DNA of 64,000 bases from Limnohabitans sp. 2KL-27. Lineage in GTDB: Bacteria > Pseudomonadota > Gammaproteobacteria > Burkholderiales > Burkholderiaceae_C. Below, in pieces: positions 38,748 through 48,364 of this stretch. A program made the translations under genes and the position numbers. How positions within the stretch are numbered: the first letter of the stretch is position 1; the number at the start of each line of letters is the position of its first letter. Location of the stretch: NCBI RefSeq assembly GCF_001269345.1, contig NZ_CXOP01000002.1, positions 1,922,853 to 1,986,852 of the forward strand. The letters run 5' to 3'. Under the pieces are notes generated by a model. That model searched no databases. It saw nothing but the letters and a program-made list of their open reading frames with translations, and had not been told where the DNA came from.

Positions 38748-40109
38748 TCACGGGTCTACACCGGGCAGCAGCGCTTGCGCCTCAGTCTCTGGCAAGGCAT
38801 CGACTTGACGCAGCGCCCGGTTCATGACGTTGCTGCGCGTCTGGGCCTGGTCCAGCGTGTTGAGCACGGTTTGCGTCTGGTTGCGAACTTTGTCCAGCAC
38901 ATCGCCAAACTTGCCAAACTCGGTTTTGACCGCACCCAGCACCTGCCAGACTTCGCTGGAGCGCTTTTCCAGCGCCAAGGTTCTGAAACCCATTTGCAAG
39001 GCATTGAGCATGGCCATCAGGTTGGTCGGGCCCGCCAGCGTCACGCGGTGGTCGCGCTGCAGCGTTTCCATCAAACCCGGGCGGCGCAAGACCTCGGCGT
39101 ACAGCCCTTCTGTGGGCAAAAACATCACTGCAAAGTCGGTGGTGTGCGGCGGCTCCAGGTATTTTTCGGCAATGGACTTGGCTTCGAGCTTGATGCGTGT
39201 CTCCAGGGCCTTGGCACACAACTCGGCTTGCACCGGGTCGGCTCGGCCTTGGGCCTCGAGCAGGCGCTCGTAGTCTTCGTTGGGAAACTTCGCGTCGATC
39301 GGCAGCCACACGGGTTGGCCGCTGTCGGAGCGGCCCGGCAGGCGAATCGCAAAGTCCACCCGGTTTTTGTCACCGGGGCGCGTGGCCACTTGCACCGCAT
39401 ATTGCTCTGGCGTGAGCACTTGTTCGAGCAGCGAGGCCAGTTGCGCCTCGCCGAACATGCCGCGGGTTTTGACGTTGGTCAGCAGGTGCTTGAGGTCGCC
39501 CACGCCTTGCGCCAGGTTGTGCATTTCGCCCAGGCCTTTGTGCACCTGCTCCAGGCGCTCGGCCACTTGTTTGAAGCTCTCGCCCAAGCGGGCTTGCAAA
39601 GTGGCTTGCAACTTTTCGTCCACTGTCTGGCGCATCTCGTCCAGTTTGGCGGCATTGCTTTGCTGCAGCTGCGACAACTGGGTTTCCATGGTGCCGCGCA
39701 TCTCGGTCAGGCGACGGGCATTGGCCTCAGACAGCGCATTGACTTGCTGCGCCAGGCTGTCGGTCAGGCTTTTTTGCAGCAAGGCCAGTTGCTGGGCCAG
39801 GGCGTCAATTTGCTGGTTTTGGGTACGGGTGGCCTCGGCACTTTGCTGCAGCAACGACTGCTGAAAGAGCGTGAGGGTCTGCATCGCCTCTTGTCGGCCT
39901 TGCACGCCGGACTGGGCGATCTCGGTGCGCAGCTCGCGCTCAAGGCGCTCGGTCTGGGCTTGCAGGGCTGCAAACTGCTGTTGCAGCCAGGCCGCTTGCT
40001 CGGCCAACTTATCTTCTTGAGCCAGCGGTGCAGCTTTGGCGCGAAACAACAGGACCAAAAGCCCGAGCAGGTTCAACCCACCCAGCGCCAGCCACACCCA
40101 TTCACTCAT
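38748..40109 (-). CDS. rmuC: DNA recombination protein RmuC
   Basis: Limits inversion at short inverted repeats and is thought to be a nuclease scaffold. 453 residues: N-terminal membrane helix (VWLALGGLNLLGLLVLLF), a long coiled coil (about 35-190, rich in Q, L and E), and the RmuC domain with GMFGEAQLASLLEQVL, VDFAIRLPGR, PIDAKFPNEDYERLLEA and FLPTEGLYAEVL. The aspartate and lysine in the third motif resemble a PD-(D/E)xK core. The start overlaps the end of the upstream dehydrogenase gene by four bases. Confidence 0.93.
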   Translation of the reverse strand: MSEWVWLALGGLNLLGLLVLLFRAKAAPLAQEDKLAEQAAWLQQQFAALQAQTERLERELRTEIAQSGVQGRQEAMQTLTLFQQSLLQQSAEATRTQNQQIDALAQQLALLQKSLTDSLAQQVNALSEANARRLTEMRGTMETQLSQLQQSNAAKLDEMRQTVDEKLQATLQARLGESFKQVAERLEQVHKGLGEMHNLAQGVGDLKHLLTNVKTRGMFGEAQLASLLEQVLTPEQYAVQVATRPGDKNRVDFAIRLPGRSDSGQPVWLPIDAKFPNEDYERLLEAQGRADPVQAELCAKALETRIKLEAKSIAEKYLEPPHTTDFAVMFLPTEGLYAEVLRRPGLMETLQRDHRVTLAGPTNLMAMLNALQMGFRTLALEKRSSEVWQVLGAVKTEFGKFGDVLDKVRNQTQTVLNTLDQAQTRSNVMNRALRQVDALPETEAQALLPGVDP

Positions 40110-41092
40110 AGGGCGTTGCCCGGCACGGTGTTCAGCGGCGTGAGGGCCTGGCCACGGGTCAGGTAAGCCACCAAGTTGTCCGCAGCGAGTTGCGCCATGG
40201 CCATCCGAGTTTTGACCGTGCTGCTGGCGATGTGGGGCGTGAGCACCACGTTCGGTACTTTCAGCAAGTCGGGGTGCACAGAGGGCTCGCCCTCGAAGAC
40301 ATCGATACCCGCTGCAGCAATTTGTTGTGCTGCCAGCGCTTTGGCCAAGGCCGCGTCGTCCACAATGCCGCCGCGCGCAATATTGACCAAAGTGGCCGTG
40401 GGCTTCATCTGCGCCAACTCGGCCGCGCCGATGGTGTGGTGAGATTCTGCGCTGTACGGCACCACCAGCATCACATGGTCAGCGGTCTGCAGCAGCTCCA
40501 GCTTGCCCACATAAGTGGCCTTGCACTCCGCTTCCAACTCGGCGCTCAGGCGACTGCGGTTGTGATAGATGACATTCATGCCAAAACCATGCGCGGCACG
40601 GCGGGCAATGCCCTGTCCGATCCGCCCCATGCCGATGATGCCGATGGTCGATCCATGCACCTCGGCTCCGGCAAACATGTCGTAGCTCCACTTGGTCCAC
40701 AAACCAGCACGCAGGTAATGCTCGCTCTCGGTCACGCGGCGGGCCGTGGCCATGAGCAAGGCAAAGCCAAAATCGGCCGTGGTTTCGGTCAGCACATCGG
40801 GCGTGTTGCTGGCCTGTACACCTGCGGCGGTCATGGCGGGCACATCGAAGTTGTTGTAACCCACCGCCATGTTGGCCACGATGCGCAGCTGGGGGTTGGC
40901 CTGCAGGAGCGCTGCGTCGATGCGCTCACTGCCTGTGGTCAGGGCTCCCACTTTGCCTTGCATGCGGCGCGTGAGTTCGGCGGCAGACCAGACCTCGTCG
41001 GCCTGGTTGCTCTCAACGTCAAACACCTGCGCCAATGACTGCAGGACCTCGGGGAAGATGGCGCGGGCCACCAAAATAGAAGGTTTGGACAT
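40106..41092 (-). CDS. D-2-hydroxyacid dehydrogenase (glyoxylate/hydroxypyruvate reductase type)
   Basis: 328 residues of the D-isomer-specific family. It has the NAD(P) motif GIIGMGRIGQGIAR, NRSRLS after the second strand (basic residues that favour NADP), the catalytic arginine in NIARGGIVDD, and the Asp-Glu-His set in AGIDVFEGEP and LTPHIASS. It most resembles GhrB/glycerate dehydrogenases that reduce glyoxylate or hydroxypyruvate. Given aceA in the same window, a glyoxylate role is plausible but unproven. ATG at 41092 overlaps the stop of the upstream antiporter gene, and its own end overlaps rmuC. Confidence 0.88.
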   Translation of the reverse strand: MSKPSILVARAIFPEVLQSLAQVFDVESNQADEVWSAAELTRRMQGKVGALTTGSERIDAALLQANPQLRIVANMAVGYNNFDVPAMTAAGVQASNTPDVLTETTADFGFALLMATARRVTESEHYLRAGLWTKWSYDMFAGAEVHGSTIGIIGMGRIGQGIARRAAHGFGMNVIYHNRSRLSAELEAECKATYVGKLELLQTADHVMLVVPYSAESHHTIGAAELAQMKPTATLVNIARGGIVDDAALAKALAAQQIAAAGIDVFEGEPSVHPDLLKVPNVVLTPHIASSTVKTRMAMAQLAADNLVAYLTRGQALTPLNTVPGNAL

Positions 41093-42513
41093 CACTTGAA
41101 CCAGATAAAACTCATGACCACGAACAAAGGAATCAGGACAGCGCCTGACCACAACATGTAACCAAAGAAGCTGGGCATTTTCACGCCACGGTCTTCCGCG
41201 ATGGCCTTGACCATCAAATTGGGCGCATTGCCAATGTAGGTGTTGGCGCCCATGAACACGGCACCGGCCGAAATCGCGGCCAGCGTTGGGGCCAAAGTGG
41301 TCATCAGAACCTGGGGGTCCCCGCCAGCCGTGTTGAAGAACACCAAATAGGTGGGCGCGTTGTCAAGGAATGAACTCAAGGCGCCCGTGATCCAGAAGTA
41401 CATCATCACATTGGGGCTGCCATCGGGCTGGGTCACCGCTTGAACCACTGCGCCGAAAGGGCCATTGACACCCGCCTTGAGCATGGCGATGACCGGAATG
41501 ATGGTCAGGAAAATACCTGCAAACAACTTGGCCACTTCGGCCATGGGGGCCCAACCGAATTGGTTGTCGGCGTGCACCTTGGCGGGGGTGATTTTGAGCG
41601 ACAAGAACGTCACGGCGATCAAACCCAGATCCCGCACAACGCCGGGAAGCCCCACTTCGGTGCCGTAGATGTTGAAAGACACGGGCGACTTCCAGAAACC
41701 GCTCATCAGCACCAAGCCCACCACCGCACCGAGCAGCCAGAAGTTGATGGCCCCATCAAAACCAATCGCTTTGGAGTCGGGGGTCGGGTCTTGCGGCAAC
41801 AACGCTTCACGGCGGTAAAACCAGGAATCCAGGACAAAAAAGATGGTGAGCAAACTGCCCACCAAGAACAAGGTCTCGGGGAAGATGGTTTTGATGGTCC
41901 AGAAGAAGTCAACGCCCTTCAAGAAACCCAAAAACAAGGGCGGATCGCCCAATGGCGTCAAGGAGCCGCCCGCGTTGGAGACAATGAAGATGAAAAACAC
42001 CACCACATGCGCCACATGCTTGCGGTTGTCGTTGGCGCGGATGAGCGGACGAATCAGCAGCATGGAGGCACCCGTGGTGCCCATGAAGCTGGCCAAAAAC
42101 GCACCAATCGCCAAAATGGCTGTGTTCAAACCCGGGCTGCCGTGCAAATTGCCACGGATGAAAATGCCGCCCGACACGGTGAACAAAGCCGTGAGCAAAA
42201 TGATGAAAGGGATGTATTCGGCAAACAGGGCGTGCACCATGTTCGCGCCAGCCGCTGCAGGACCAAACATCAGGGCAAAAGGCACGAGGAACGCCAAGCC
42301 CCAGGCAGCCGCCACTTTGCCGTAATGGTGGTGCCAGAAATGGGGTACCAGCAAAGGCATCAAGGCAATCGACAACAAAATGCCGGCAAACGGCACCCCC
42401 CAGAGGACAGACAGCTGAGCGCCATCAAAATCGGCGGCCCAAGCCCCCCCTGACAAAGCCATCAACACCGGCAAAGCCAGCCAAGCGGTCCATCGTGTCC
42501 CTAATAACTTCAT
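41092..42513 (-). CDS. NhaD-like sodium:proton antiporter
   Basis: 473-residue membrane protein with about twelve helices and a leading hydrophobic segment ending GGAWAADFDG that may be a cleaved signal. Ion-transporter superfamily features are FMGTTGASMLLIRPLIRAN, SNAGGSLTPLGDPPLFLGF, LDNAPTYLVFFN and MGANTYIGNAPNLMVKAI. These paired GDPP and NAP loops are as in NhaD and arsenite/citrate transporter relatives. Na+/H+ exchange is the best guess. ATG 42513 follows GGAGATG with proper spacing; earlier in-frame codons lack that. Confidence 0.85.
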   Translation of the reverse strand: MKLLGTRWTAWLALPVLMALSGGAWAADFDGAQLSVLWGVPFAGILLSIALMPLLVPHFWHHHYGKVAAAWGLAFLVPFALMFGPAAAGANMVHALFAEYIPFIILLTALFTVSGGIFIRGNLHGSPGLNTAILAIGAFLASFMGTTGASMLLIRPLIRANDNRKHVAHVVVFFIFIVSNAGGSLTPLGDPPLFLGFLKGVDFFWTIKTIFPETLFLVGSLLTIFFVLDSWFYRREALLPQDPTPDSKAIGFDGAINFWLLGAVVGLVLMSGFWKSPVSFNIYGTEVGLPGVVRDLGLIAVTFLSLKITPAKVHADNQFGWAPMAEVAKLFAGIFLTIIPVIAMLKAGVNGPFGAVVQAVTQPDGSPNVMMYFWITGALSSFLDNAPTYLVFFNTAGGDPQVLMTTLAPTLAAISAGAVFMGANTYIGNAPNLMVKAIAEDRGVKMPSFFGYMLWSGAVLIPLFVVMSFIWFK

Positions 42514-42565
42514 GGTGCACATCTCCAATTGAATGATTCTGATAGTAGCGGTGAATGGTCCCGAT

Positions 42566-43750
42566 TCAGGTGCCGGGTGAAACTTCAAACACTTGGCGCA
42601 GATAAGCCAGATATTTTTCGTCATCGCACATGCCCTTGCCCGGCGAGTCCGACAACTTGGCCACTGGCTGGCCGTTGCAACGGGTCATCTTGATGACGAT
42701 TTGCAGCGGCTCGTAACCCAGGTCGTTGGTCAGGTTGGTGCCCACGCCAAAGGCCAGCTGGCAGCGGTCGTGGAACTGTTGGTAAAGCTCAATCGTGCGC
42801 GGGATCGTCAGGCCGTCACTGAAAATCAGCGTCTTGGTTTTGGGGTCGACCCGGTTGTGCTGGTAGTGCGCGATCATGCGCTCGCCCCAGCTGAACGGGT
42901 CGCCACTGTCGTGGCGGGCACCATCAAACAGTTTGCAGAAATACAGGTCAAAGTCGCGCAAAAAAGCGTTGAAGCCATAAACATCGCTCAGCGCAATGCC
43001 CAGGTCGCCCCGGTACTCCTTGGCCCACGACTCAAAGGCAAACACCTGGCTGTCGCGCAAACGCGGGCCCAAGGCCTGACAGGCCTGCAGGTATTCGTGC
43101 GCCATGGTGCCCAAGGGCGTCAGGCCCAGCAGATAGGCGTAGTACACATTGCTGGTGCCTGCAAACTGGCCACTGGGGCCAGTGCCCAGACGGGCCGACA
43201 GCACGCGCAGCACCTCTTCGTGCCAAGCGCGGGAAAAACGGCGGCGCGTGCCGTAGTCGGCGATTTTGAGGGTTTCGAGGCCAGGCGCCTGCAGCTGGGC
43301 GATTTTGGTGTCCAGGCGTCGGCGGCCCTCCAAGAGATCAGGCACTTTTTGGGTGTTGCGGAAGTACACCTCATTGACGATGGCCAGCACCGGAATCTCG
43401 AACAAAATCGTGTGCAGCCAAGGTCCCTGGATGGTGATGTCGATCTCACCGGAGGGCAACGCTGTGACCGCAACGGACTTTTCATTGAGCTTGAAAAGCC
43501 CCAGGAAATCGACAAAGTCACTCTTGATGAACCTCATGGAACGCAGGTACTGCAACTCGCCCTCCTTGAAGGTCAAGCTGCACAAAGAGCGAATTTCTTC
43601 CCGAATTTCTTTGACAAACGGTGCCAAAGGCACGCCAGGGTTGCGGCACTTGAATTTGTATTCAACCTGCGCCCCCGGAAACTGGTGCAGCACGACCTGC
43701 ATCATGGTGAATTTGTACAGGTCGGTGTCGAGCAGGCTGGTGATGATCAT
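42566..43750 (-). CDS. pncB: Nicotinate phosphoribosyltransferase
   Basis: Joins nicotinate to PRPP to make NaMN in the NAD salvage path. 394 residues with the N-terminal [20 protein letters not shown] signature, central [16 protein letters not shown] with the histidine that is phosphorylated in the family, and C-terminal [19 protein letters not shown] for phosphate binding. Full length. Transcribed alone or with the antiporter gene 52 bases downstream. Confidence 0.95.
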   Translation of the reverse strand: MIITSLLDTDLYKFTMMQVVLHQFPGAQVEYKFKCRNPGVPLAPFVKEIREEIRSLCSLTFKEGELQYLRSMRFIKSDFVDFLGLFKLNEKSVAVTALPSGEIDITIQGPWLHTILFEIPVLAIVNEVYFRNTQKVPDLLEGRRRLDTKIAQLQAPGLETLKIADYGTRRRFSRAWHEEVLRVLSARLGTGPSGQFAGTSNVYYAYLLGLTPLGTMAHEYLQACQALGPRLRDSQVFAFESWAKEYRGDLGIALSDVYGFNAFLRDFDLYFCKLFDGARHDSGDPFSWGERMIAHYQHNRVDPKTKTLIFSDGLTIPRTIELYQQFHDRCQLAFGVGTNLTNDLGYEPLQIVIKMTRCNGQPVAKLSDSPGKGMCDDEKYLAYLRQVFEVSPGT

Positions 43751-43828
43751 GGTGTTTTGTCTCTGGCGGCTGGTGCCGCTCGTTGTTGGGGGGCAGTGTA
43801 AGGGATGCCCACCCTCGTCGAGCAGGGA

Positions 43829-44482
43829 TCATGCTGTCGACTCAAGGCGCCCGCTGGTCAGCACCAGCACCCGCTGGGCGTGCCGGGACAGGATGTTGTT
43901 TTGCTCGGCCACCAGCATGGCCACGCCTTCTCGGGCCAGTTGCAGCAGCGCGTCGCGCATGGCTGCCACCAACAAGGGGGCAATGCCCTCGCAAGGCTCG
44001 TCCAGCAGCAGCAGGCGCGGGCCGGTCATGAGGGTGCGGGCCAGGGCCAGCATTTGCTGCTCGCCACCGCTCATTTGGCTGGCTGGGCGGTTGAGCATGG
44101 TTTGCAGCTGGGGAAACAAGGCCATCACCTGGTCAAAGCGCTGCGCGGGGGTGGCCTGTCCACGGCGTGCGGCACCGGAGGCTGCGATCCACAGGTTTTC
44201 TTGGACCGACAAAGCCGTGAACAAACGCCGGTCTTCGGCAACAAAGCCCAAGCCCGCTTGGGCACGGCGGTGGGCAGGCCATGTGTGCAGGGGTTCGCCT
44301 TGCCAAAGGATTTGGCCCTGCGCCCGGGGGCCGATGCCGATCAGGCTTTGCAGCAGTGTGGATTTCCCCGCGCCGTTCAGCCCCTGGATGACGACCAACT
44401 CGCCCTCGCCCACGGACAGGCTGACATCGAACAAGGCCTGGGCTTGGCCATACCAGGCGTTCAGGCGTTCAACTTTGAGCAT
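43829..44482 (-). CDS. livF: Branched-chain amino acid ABC transporter ATPase, LivF type
   Basis: 217-residue ABC ATPase. Walker A is GLNGAGKSTLLQS, signature MSGGEQQMLALARTLM, Walker B LLLLDEPCEGIAPL, and the switch histidine is replaced by glutamine in LVAEQNN, as is normal in LivF. It overlaps livG by 14 bases. With livG and the fused permease it forms a complete importer core, but no binding protein gene is adjacent, so the substrate (branched-chain amino acids, urea or another amide) is open. Confidence 0.9.
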   Translation of the reverse strand: MLKVERLNAWYGQAQALFDVSLSVGEGELVVIQGLNGAGKSTLLQSLIGIGPRAQGQILWQGEPLHTWPAHRRAQAGLGFVAEDRRLFTALSVQENLWIAASGAARRGQATPAQRFDQVMALFPQLQTMLNRPASQMSGGEQQMLALARTLMTGPRLLLLDEPCEGIAPLLVAAMRDALLQLAREGVAMLVAEQNNILSRHAQRVLVLTSGRLESTA

Positions 44483-45278
44483 CGCGCAAGCCTTTCATGT
44501 CGAAGTCCAGGCCCAGGTAGCGCTCGCGCACCTGAGGGTCTTGCGCCACCACTTCGGGCAGCCCGTCGGCCACCAAGCGGCCTTGCATCAGCACCAACAC
44601 CCGGTCGGCCACGCCGAACACGGCGTCCATGTTGTGCTCGGTGTAGAGCACCGTCACGCCTTGCAAGGCCACCTGGCGCACCAGCGCCATCATGTCGGCC
44701 CGCTCTGCAAGAGCCAGCCCAGCGGCGGGTTCATCCAGCAAGAGCAATGACGGCACCCCTTGGTCAGTCTTGTCGGCTTTGGCATCAGGCAATCCTGCCA
44801 GCGCCATGGCCAACTCCAGACGTTTTTTGGCGCCGTAAGGCAAATCGGCCACCGTGGCATGCGCTTGGCCTTGCAAACCCGCTTGTGCAGCCAGCCGCAT
44901 CGCCCGCTCAGGCTGGCGACGGTCCAGCCGGTCCCACCAGGCCAGCGGCTGGGCATCGCGCAGCACCAGCTGGATGTTTTGCAGCACGCTCAGCGCATCA
45001 AAGGTTTGCGCCACCTGAAAGGTACGGGCGACGCCCAAGCGCTGGCGCTCGGCTGGCGGTTTGCCCAAGAGCGACTGGCCTTGCCACTGCACCTTGCCCG
45101 CCGTGGGCACCTGCTGGCCGGCCAAGCAGGCAAAACAGGTCGTCTTGCCCGCGCCGTTGGGACCGATCAGGGCCACGCACTGGCCAGAGGGCACACAGAA
45201 GTCCACGCCGTCCAGCGCCCGCACACCGCCAAAATGCTTGGCCAAACCGCTGACCTGCAAGACTGCGCCCAGGCTCAT
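44469..45278 (-). CDS. livG: Branched-chain amino acid ABC transporter ATPase, LivG type
   Basis: 269-residue ABC ATPase with Walker A GPNGAGKTTCFAC, the LivG-type insert VARTFQVAQTFDALSVLQNI, and Walker B SLLLLDEPAAGLALAE. The usual LSGG-type signature is altered: the segment before LELAMALAG reads PYGAKKRLELA, as in LivG proteins where YG(A/E)(Q/K)+R precedes. The H-loop reads LYTEHNMDAVF. Start at 45278 (MSLGAVLQVSG) by similarity, overlapping the permease stop by four bases. Confidence 0.9.
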   Translation of the reverse strand: MSLGAVLQVSGLAKHFGGVRALDGVDFCVPSGQCVALIGPNGAGKTTCFACLAGQQVPTAGKVQWQGQSLLGKPPAERQRLGVARTFQVAQTFDALSVLQNIQLVLRDAQPLAWWDRLDRRQPERAMRLAAQAGLQGQAHATVADLPYGAKKRLELAMALAGLPDAKADKTDQGVPSLLLLDEPAAGLALAERADMMALVRQVALQGVTVLYTEHNMDAVFGVADRVLVLMQGRLVADGLPEVVAQDPQVRERYLGLDFDMKGLRDAQS

Positions 45279-47146
45279 GCGCGGCTCCCTTTGGACGAAG
45301 CGAAATGGGGCATCCACATCTGCAGCCCACCCAGCACGCCACTGGGCGTCAAAACCATCACGAGCATGATCACCAAGCCCAAAACACCACGCCAATAATC
45401 CAGACCCTGCCCCAATTCAGCCCCACCCCACACCAGCAAGGCACTGCCCACGGCCGAACCCCACAGTTGGTGCACCCCGCCCAACAAAATCACCAACAAG
45501 GCGTCCACCGACATGGCGACCGAGGCCACCGAGGGGAACACCGCGCCTTTGAATGCAGCCCACAAGCCCCCGGCCAGCCCTGCCAAGGTGGCGCTGCCCA
45601 CAAACACCTGGTAGCGCAAGGCCTGCACCGGCAAACCGCTGGCCTCCGCGCGCAGCGGCGCATCGCGCACCGCCTGCAAAGCCGCGCCCCGACTCGAGCG
45701 GGCCACGCGGGCCATGCCCACCAAGGCGAAAAGCATGAAAACGGCCAGCGCGGCGTCCCACAGCGCACGCGACTCGGGTGCGATCAAACGCAGACCGATC
45801 AGCCCGTTGTCGCCCCCCGTGAGCCCCACCCACTGCGTAGCCCCCGCCCAAATCATTTGCGCCAGCGCCAGCGACAGCATGGCCAGGTACACCCCGCTGC
45901 TGCGCACCACCAAAGCACCAAACGCCACAGCCACGGCCAGCGCCAGCGCCATGCCCGCGGCCAATGCCGCTGGCAAACCCGCACCCCAGTGCAGGTGCGA
46001 CAGCGCCGCGCCATAAGCGCCCAGCGCAAAAAACGCCGCATGGCCAAAGCTGACCAAGCCACCCAAAGCCATCATCCACTGCAAGCTTAGACCAAACAGC
46101 ATCATCACCATCACGTCTTCTGCCAGGCTTCGGCCGTAATCGCCCTGCCCCCAGGCCAGCAGCGTCAAGCCCACAAAGACGGATACAAACAGCGCACGGC
46201 CCAAGCCTGCCACCGGCCACAGGGCAAAAACCGGCACGCTTTCGCGTTGCTCGGCATGTGCGGCCGACCCGGCCAGGCCCTGCGGCCGCCAGACCAGCAC
46301 CACAGCCATGGTCAAAAACACCAGAACCAAAGTCGCTTGCGGGAAAAAGCTCAGACCCAAGGCGTGGATCACGCCAATCAGCACCGCCGCCACAAAAGCC
46401 CCGCCAATGCTGCCCAGCCCGCCCGTGACCACCACCACAAAGGTCTCGACCACCACGTTCACGTCCATCTGCAAGTGCGCAGGCTCGCGTGGCAACTGCA
46501 GCGCCCCGGCCAGTCCCGCCAAGCCGCAGCCCAGCATGACCACCCCGAGCATGAGGGGCTTAGGATTCACACCCAGCGCATCGAGCATTTCGCGGTCTTG
46601 TGTGGCGGCTTTCACACGCTGGCCCCACAGCGTGCGCGTGAGCAAGAGGTGCAGGCCCAGCCAGACCAAGGGGCCCAGCACCAAGGTGAACAATTGCCAG
46701 GTCGGAAAATACGACTCTCCCAGTGGGATGGCGCCTTTGAGGCCTGGAAAGCGCGGTGCGAACACCTCTTCAGGGCCAAAAAACCAGCGCATCGCGTCAT
46801 GCAGCGCCAGCGTCAGGCCAAAGGTGGCCACCAGTTGGTAGAGCTGCGGCGCGTGGCGCATGCGCTTGAGCAGCAAGACTTCGGTCACGGCCCCCAGCAA
46901 GGCAGCCACACCCGCGCCCATCAAGATCACCGTGCCATAGCCCCAAGCGGTGTCCGCCATGCCGGGCCACCAGTTTGTCACCGCGTGCGCCGACCACAGC
47001 GCGCCCAACATAAAGAAGCTGCCATGCGCGAAGTTGACGATCCGGGTGACGCCAAAAATCAGCGTCAGCCCAGAGGCCATCAAAAACAAGGTGGTGGCGT
47101 GGCTCAGGCCATTGAGCAATTGCAGCGCCAGTGCTTCGAATCCCAA
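45275..47146 (-). CDS. Fused LivH-LivM ABC permease
   Basis: One 623-residue protein holding both permease subunits. Residues 1-295 match LivH: LNGLSHATTLFLMASGLTLIFGVTRIVNFAHGS near the start and GGLGSIGGAFVAAVLIGV near its end. A linker (QGLAGSAAHAEQRESV) follows, then residues about 310-623 match LivM: LQWMMALGGLVSFGHAAFFALGAYGAAL, AQMIWAGATQWVGLTGGDNGL, AVRDAPLRAEASGLPVQALRY. In most bacteria the two are separate genes. The frame is continuous through the junction. It is followed by livG and livF in overlapping order and lacks a periplasmic binding protein gene on either side. Confidence 0.88.
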   Translation of the reverse strand: MGFEALALQLLNGLSHATTLFLMASGLTLIFGVTRIVNFAHGSFFMLGALWSAHAVTNWWPGMADTAWGYGTVILMGAGVAALLGAVTEVLLLKRMRHAPQLYQLVATFGLTLALHDAMRWFFGPEEVFAPRFPGLKGAIPLGESYFPTWQLFTLVLGPLVWLGLHLLLTRTLWGQRVKAATQDREMLDALGVNPKPLMLGVVMLGCGLAGLAGALQLPREPAHLQMDVNVVVETFVVVVTGGLGSIGGAFVAAVLIGVIHALGLSFFPQATLVLVFLTMAVVLVWRPQGLAGSAAHAEQRESVPVFALWPVAGLGRALFVSVFVGLTLLAWGQGDYGRSLAEDVMVMMLFGLSLQWMMALGGLVSFGHAAFFALGAYGAALSHLHWGAGLPAALAAGMALALAVAVAFGALVVRSSGVYLAMLSLALAQMIWAGATQWVGLTGGDNGLIGLRLIAPESRALWDAALAVFMLFALVGMARVARSSRGAALQAVRDAPLRAEASGLPVQALRYQVFVGSATLAGLAGGLWAAFKGAVFPSVASVAMSVDALLVILLGGVHQLWGSAVGSALLVWGGAELGQGLDYWRGVLGLVIMLVMVLTPSGVLGGLQMWMPHFASSKGSRA

Positions 47147-47189
47147 ACCAGGCCCTTGTCTTTAAAAAAAAGCGCGTTGAGATAAAAGG

Positions 47190-47927
47190 TCAGTCCACCC
47201 AGTGGGTGAAGTCTTGCGCTGGCACGCGGGTGGTCTGGAAGGTGTTGACCAAGGCCGACTCGTCGGCATAGCCCAGCGACATGCCGCAGACCACCATTTC
47301 GTTGTCACCCGCACCGACCAGCGGCAAGATGATTTTGGAAAAGCCGTTCCACGCCGCTTGCGGGCAGGTGTGCAGGCCCCGCGAGCGAGCGGCCACCATG
47401 ATGCTTTGCAAGAACATGCCGTAGTCCAGCAAGCTGCCCCGGCCCATGACTTTGTCGATGGTGAAGATCAGCCCCACGGGCGCGTCAAAAAAGCGGAAAT
47501 TCTTTTGGTGCTGCGCGTGCATCATGGCCTTGTCGCCCTTGCCAATGCCCAGCACGCCGTAGAGGCCAAAGCCGCACTCACGGCGGCGGTCGATGTAGGG
47601 GCTGACCCATTTTTCGGGGTAATAGTCGTAGGCCTCGGCGTATTCAGAAGCCAGGGCCGGGTTGGCGCTGATGGCATCGTGCGCGGCGCAGGTCTTGGCC
47701 ACCAGCTCGTCGCGCTTGGCGCCTTGGAGCACATAGACCTTCCAGGGCTGGGTGTTCGTGCCGCTGGGCGAGCGTGCCGCAACGCTCAGCACCTCTTGCA
47801 AAATGCTGCGCTCCACCGCTTGGGGCAGGTAGGCGCGAGCCGAAAAGCGGCTCAGAATGGCGGCATCCACACTCGCGGGATCGTTCACGCGGGTGCTGAC
47901 TTGGGGGCCAATGGGGGAAATGCTCAT
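47190..47927 (-). CDS. Nitroreductase-family flavoprotein
   Basis: 245 residues with the nitroreductase fold: ILSRFSARAYLPQAV at the FMN-phosphate site, AARSPSGTNTQPWKVYVL, GSLLDYGMFLQSIMVAARSRGL and the C-terminal MSLGYADES with the flavin-binding region. Family members use NAD(P)H to reduce nitro compounds, quinones or flavins; the native substrate is unknown. It is last in a trio with overlapping codons (deacetylase, thioesterase, nitroreductase), so the three are co-translated. Confidence 0.88.
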   Translation of the reverse strand: MSISPIGPQVSTRVNDPASVDAAILSRFSARAYLPQAVERSILQEVLSVAARSPSGTNTQPWKVYVLQGAKRDELVAKTCAAHDAISANPALASEYAEAYDYYPEKWVSPYIDRRRECGFGLYGVLGIGKGDKAMMHAQHQKNFRFFDAPVGLIFTIDKVMGRGSLLDYGMFLQSIMVAARSRGLHTCPQAAWNGFSKIILPLVGAGDNEMVVCGMSLGYADESALVNTFQTTRVPAQDFTHWVD

Positions 47928-48364
47928 GTCAATGTCTCCAAAAATGCTTTGAGTGCCGTGGGCAGGGGCACGGGGCGGCGGGTCTCGCGGTCCACGTACA
48001 CATGGACAAAATGGCCCCGAGCGGCGGTGAGGTCTTCGCCTTGCGCGAACAGGCCCACTTCGTAGCGCACGCTGGAGGTGCCCAACTTGGCCACGCGTAT
48101 GCCTGCGTCAACGGTTTGCGGAAAGGCCAGTGGCGCGAAATAAAAACACTGGGTTTCCACCACCAAGCCGATGGTGGTGCCAGCGTGAATGTCCAGCACG
48201 CCCTGCTCGATCAGGGTGGCGTTCACGGCGGTGTCGAACCAGCTGTAATACACCACGTTGTTCACATGGCCGTAGACGTCGTTGTCCATCCAGCGCGTGC
48301 TGATGGGGCGAAACGCCTTGTAGCTGCTGCGGGCGTCGGCTTGAGGTTTGGCAGGCGTGTTCAT
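47924..48364 (-). CDS. Acyl-CoA thioesterase, 4HBT/YbgC type
   Basis: 146-residue hot-dog thioesterase, start at 48364 (MNTPAKPQADARS) overlapping the deacetylase stop by four bases. The core motif RWMDNDVYGHVNNVVYYSWFD contains the catalytic aspartate (DNDVYGHV) of 4-hydroxybenzoyl-CoA thioesterase-type enzymes. CFYFAPLAFPQTVDAGIRVAK and the C-terminal VHVYVD complete the fold. Its substrate is an acyl-CoA of unknown chain type. The end overlaps the nitroreductase start by four bases. Confidence 0.88.
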   Translation of the reverse strand: MNTPAKPQADARSSYKAFRPISTRWMDNDVYGHVNNVVYYSWFDTAVNATLIEQGVLDIHAGTTIGLVVETQCFYFAPLAFPQTVDAGIRVAKLGTSSVRYEVGLFAQGEDLTAARGHFVHVYVDRETRRPVPLPTALKAFLETLT

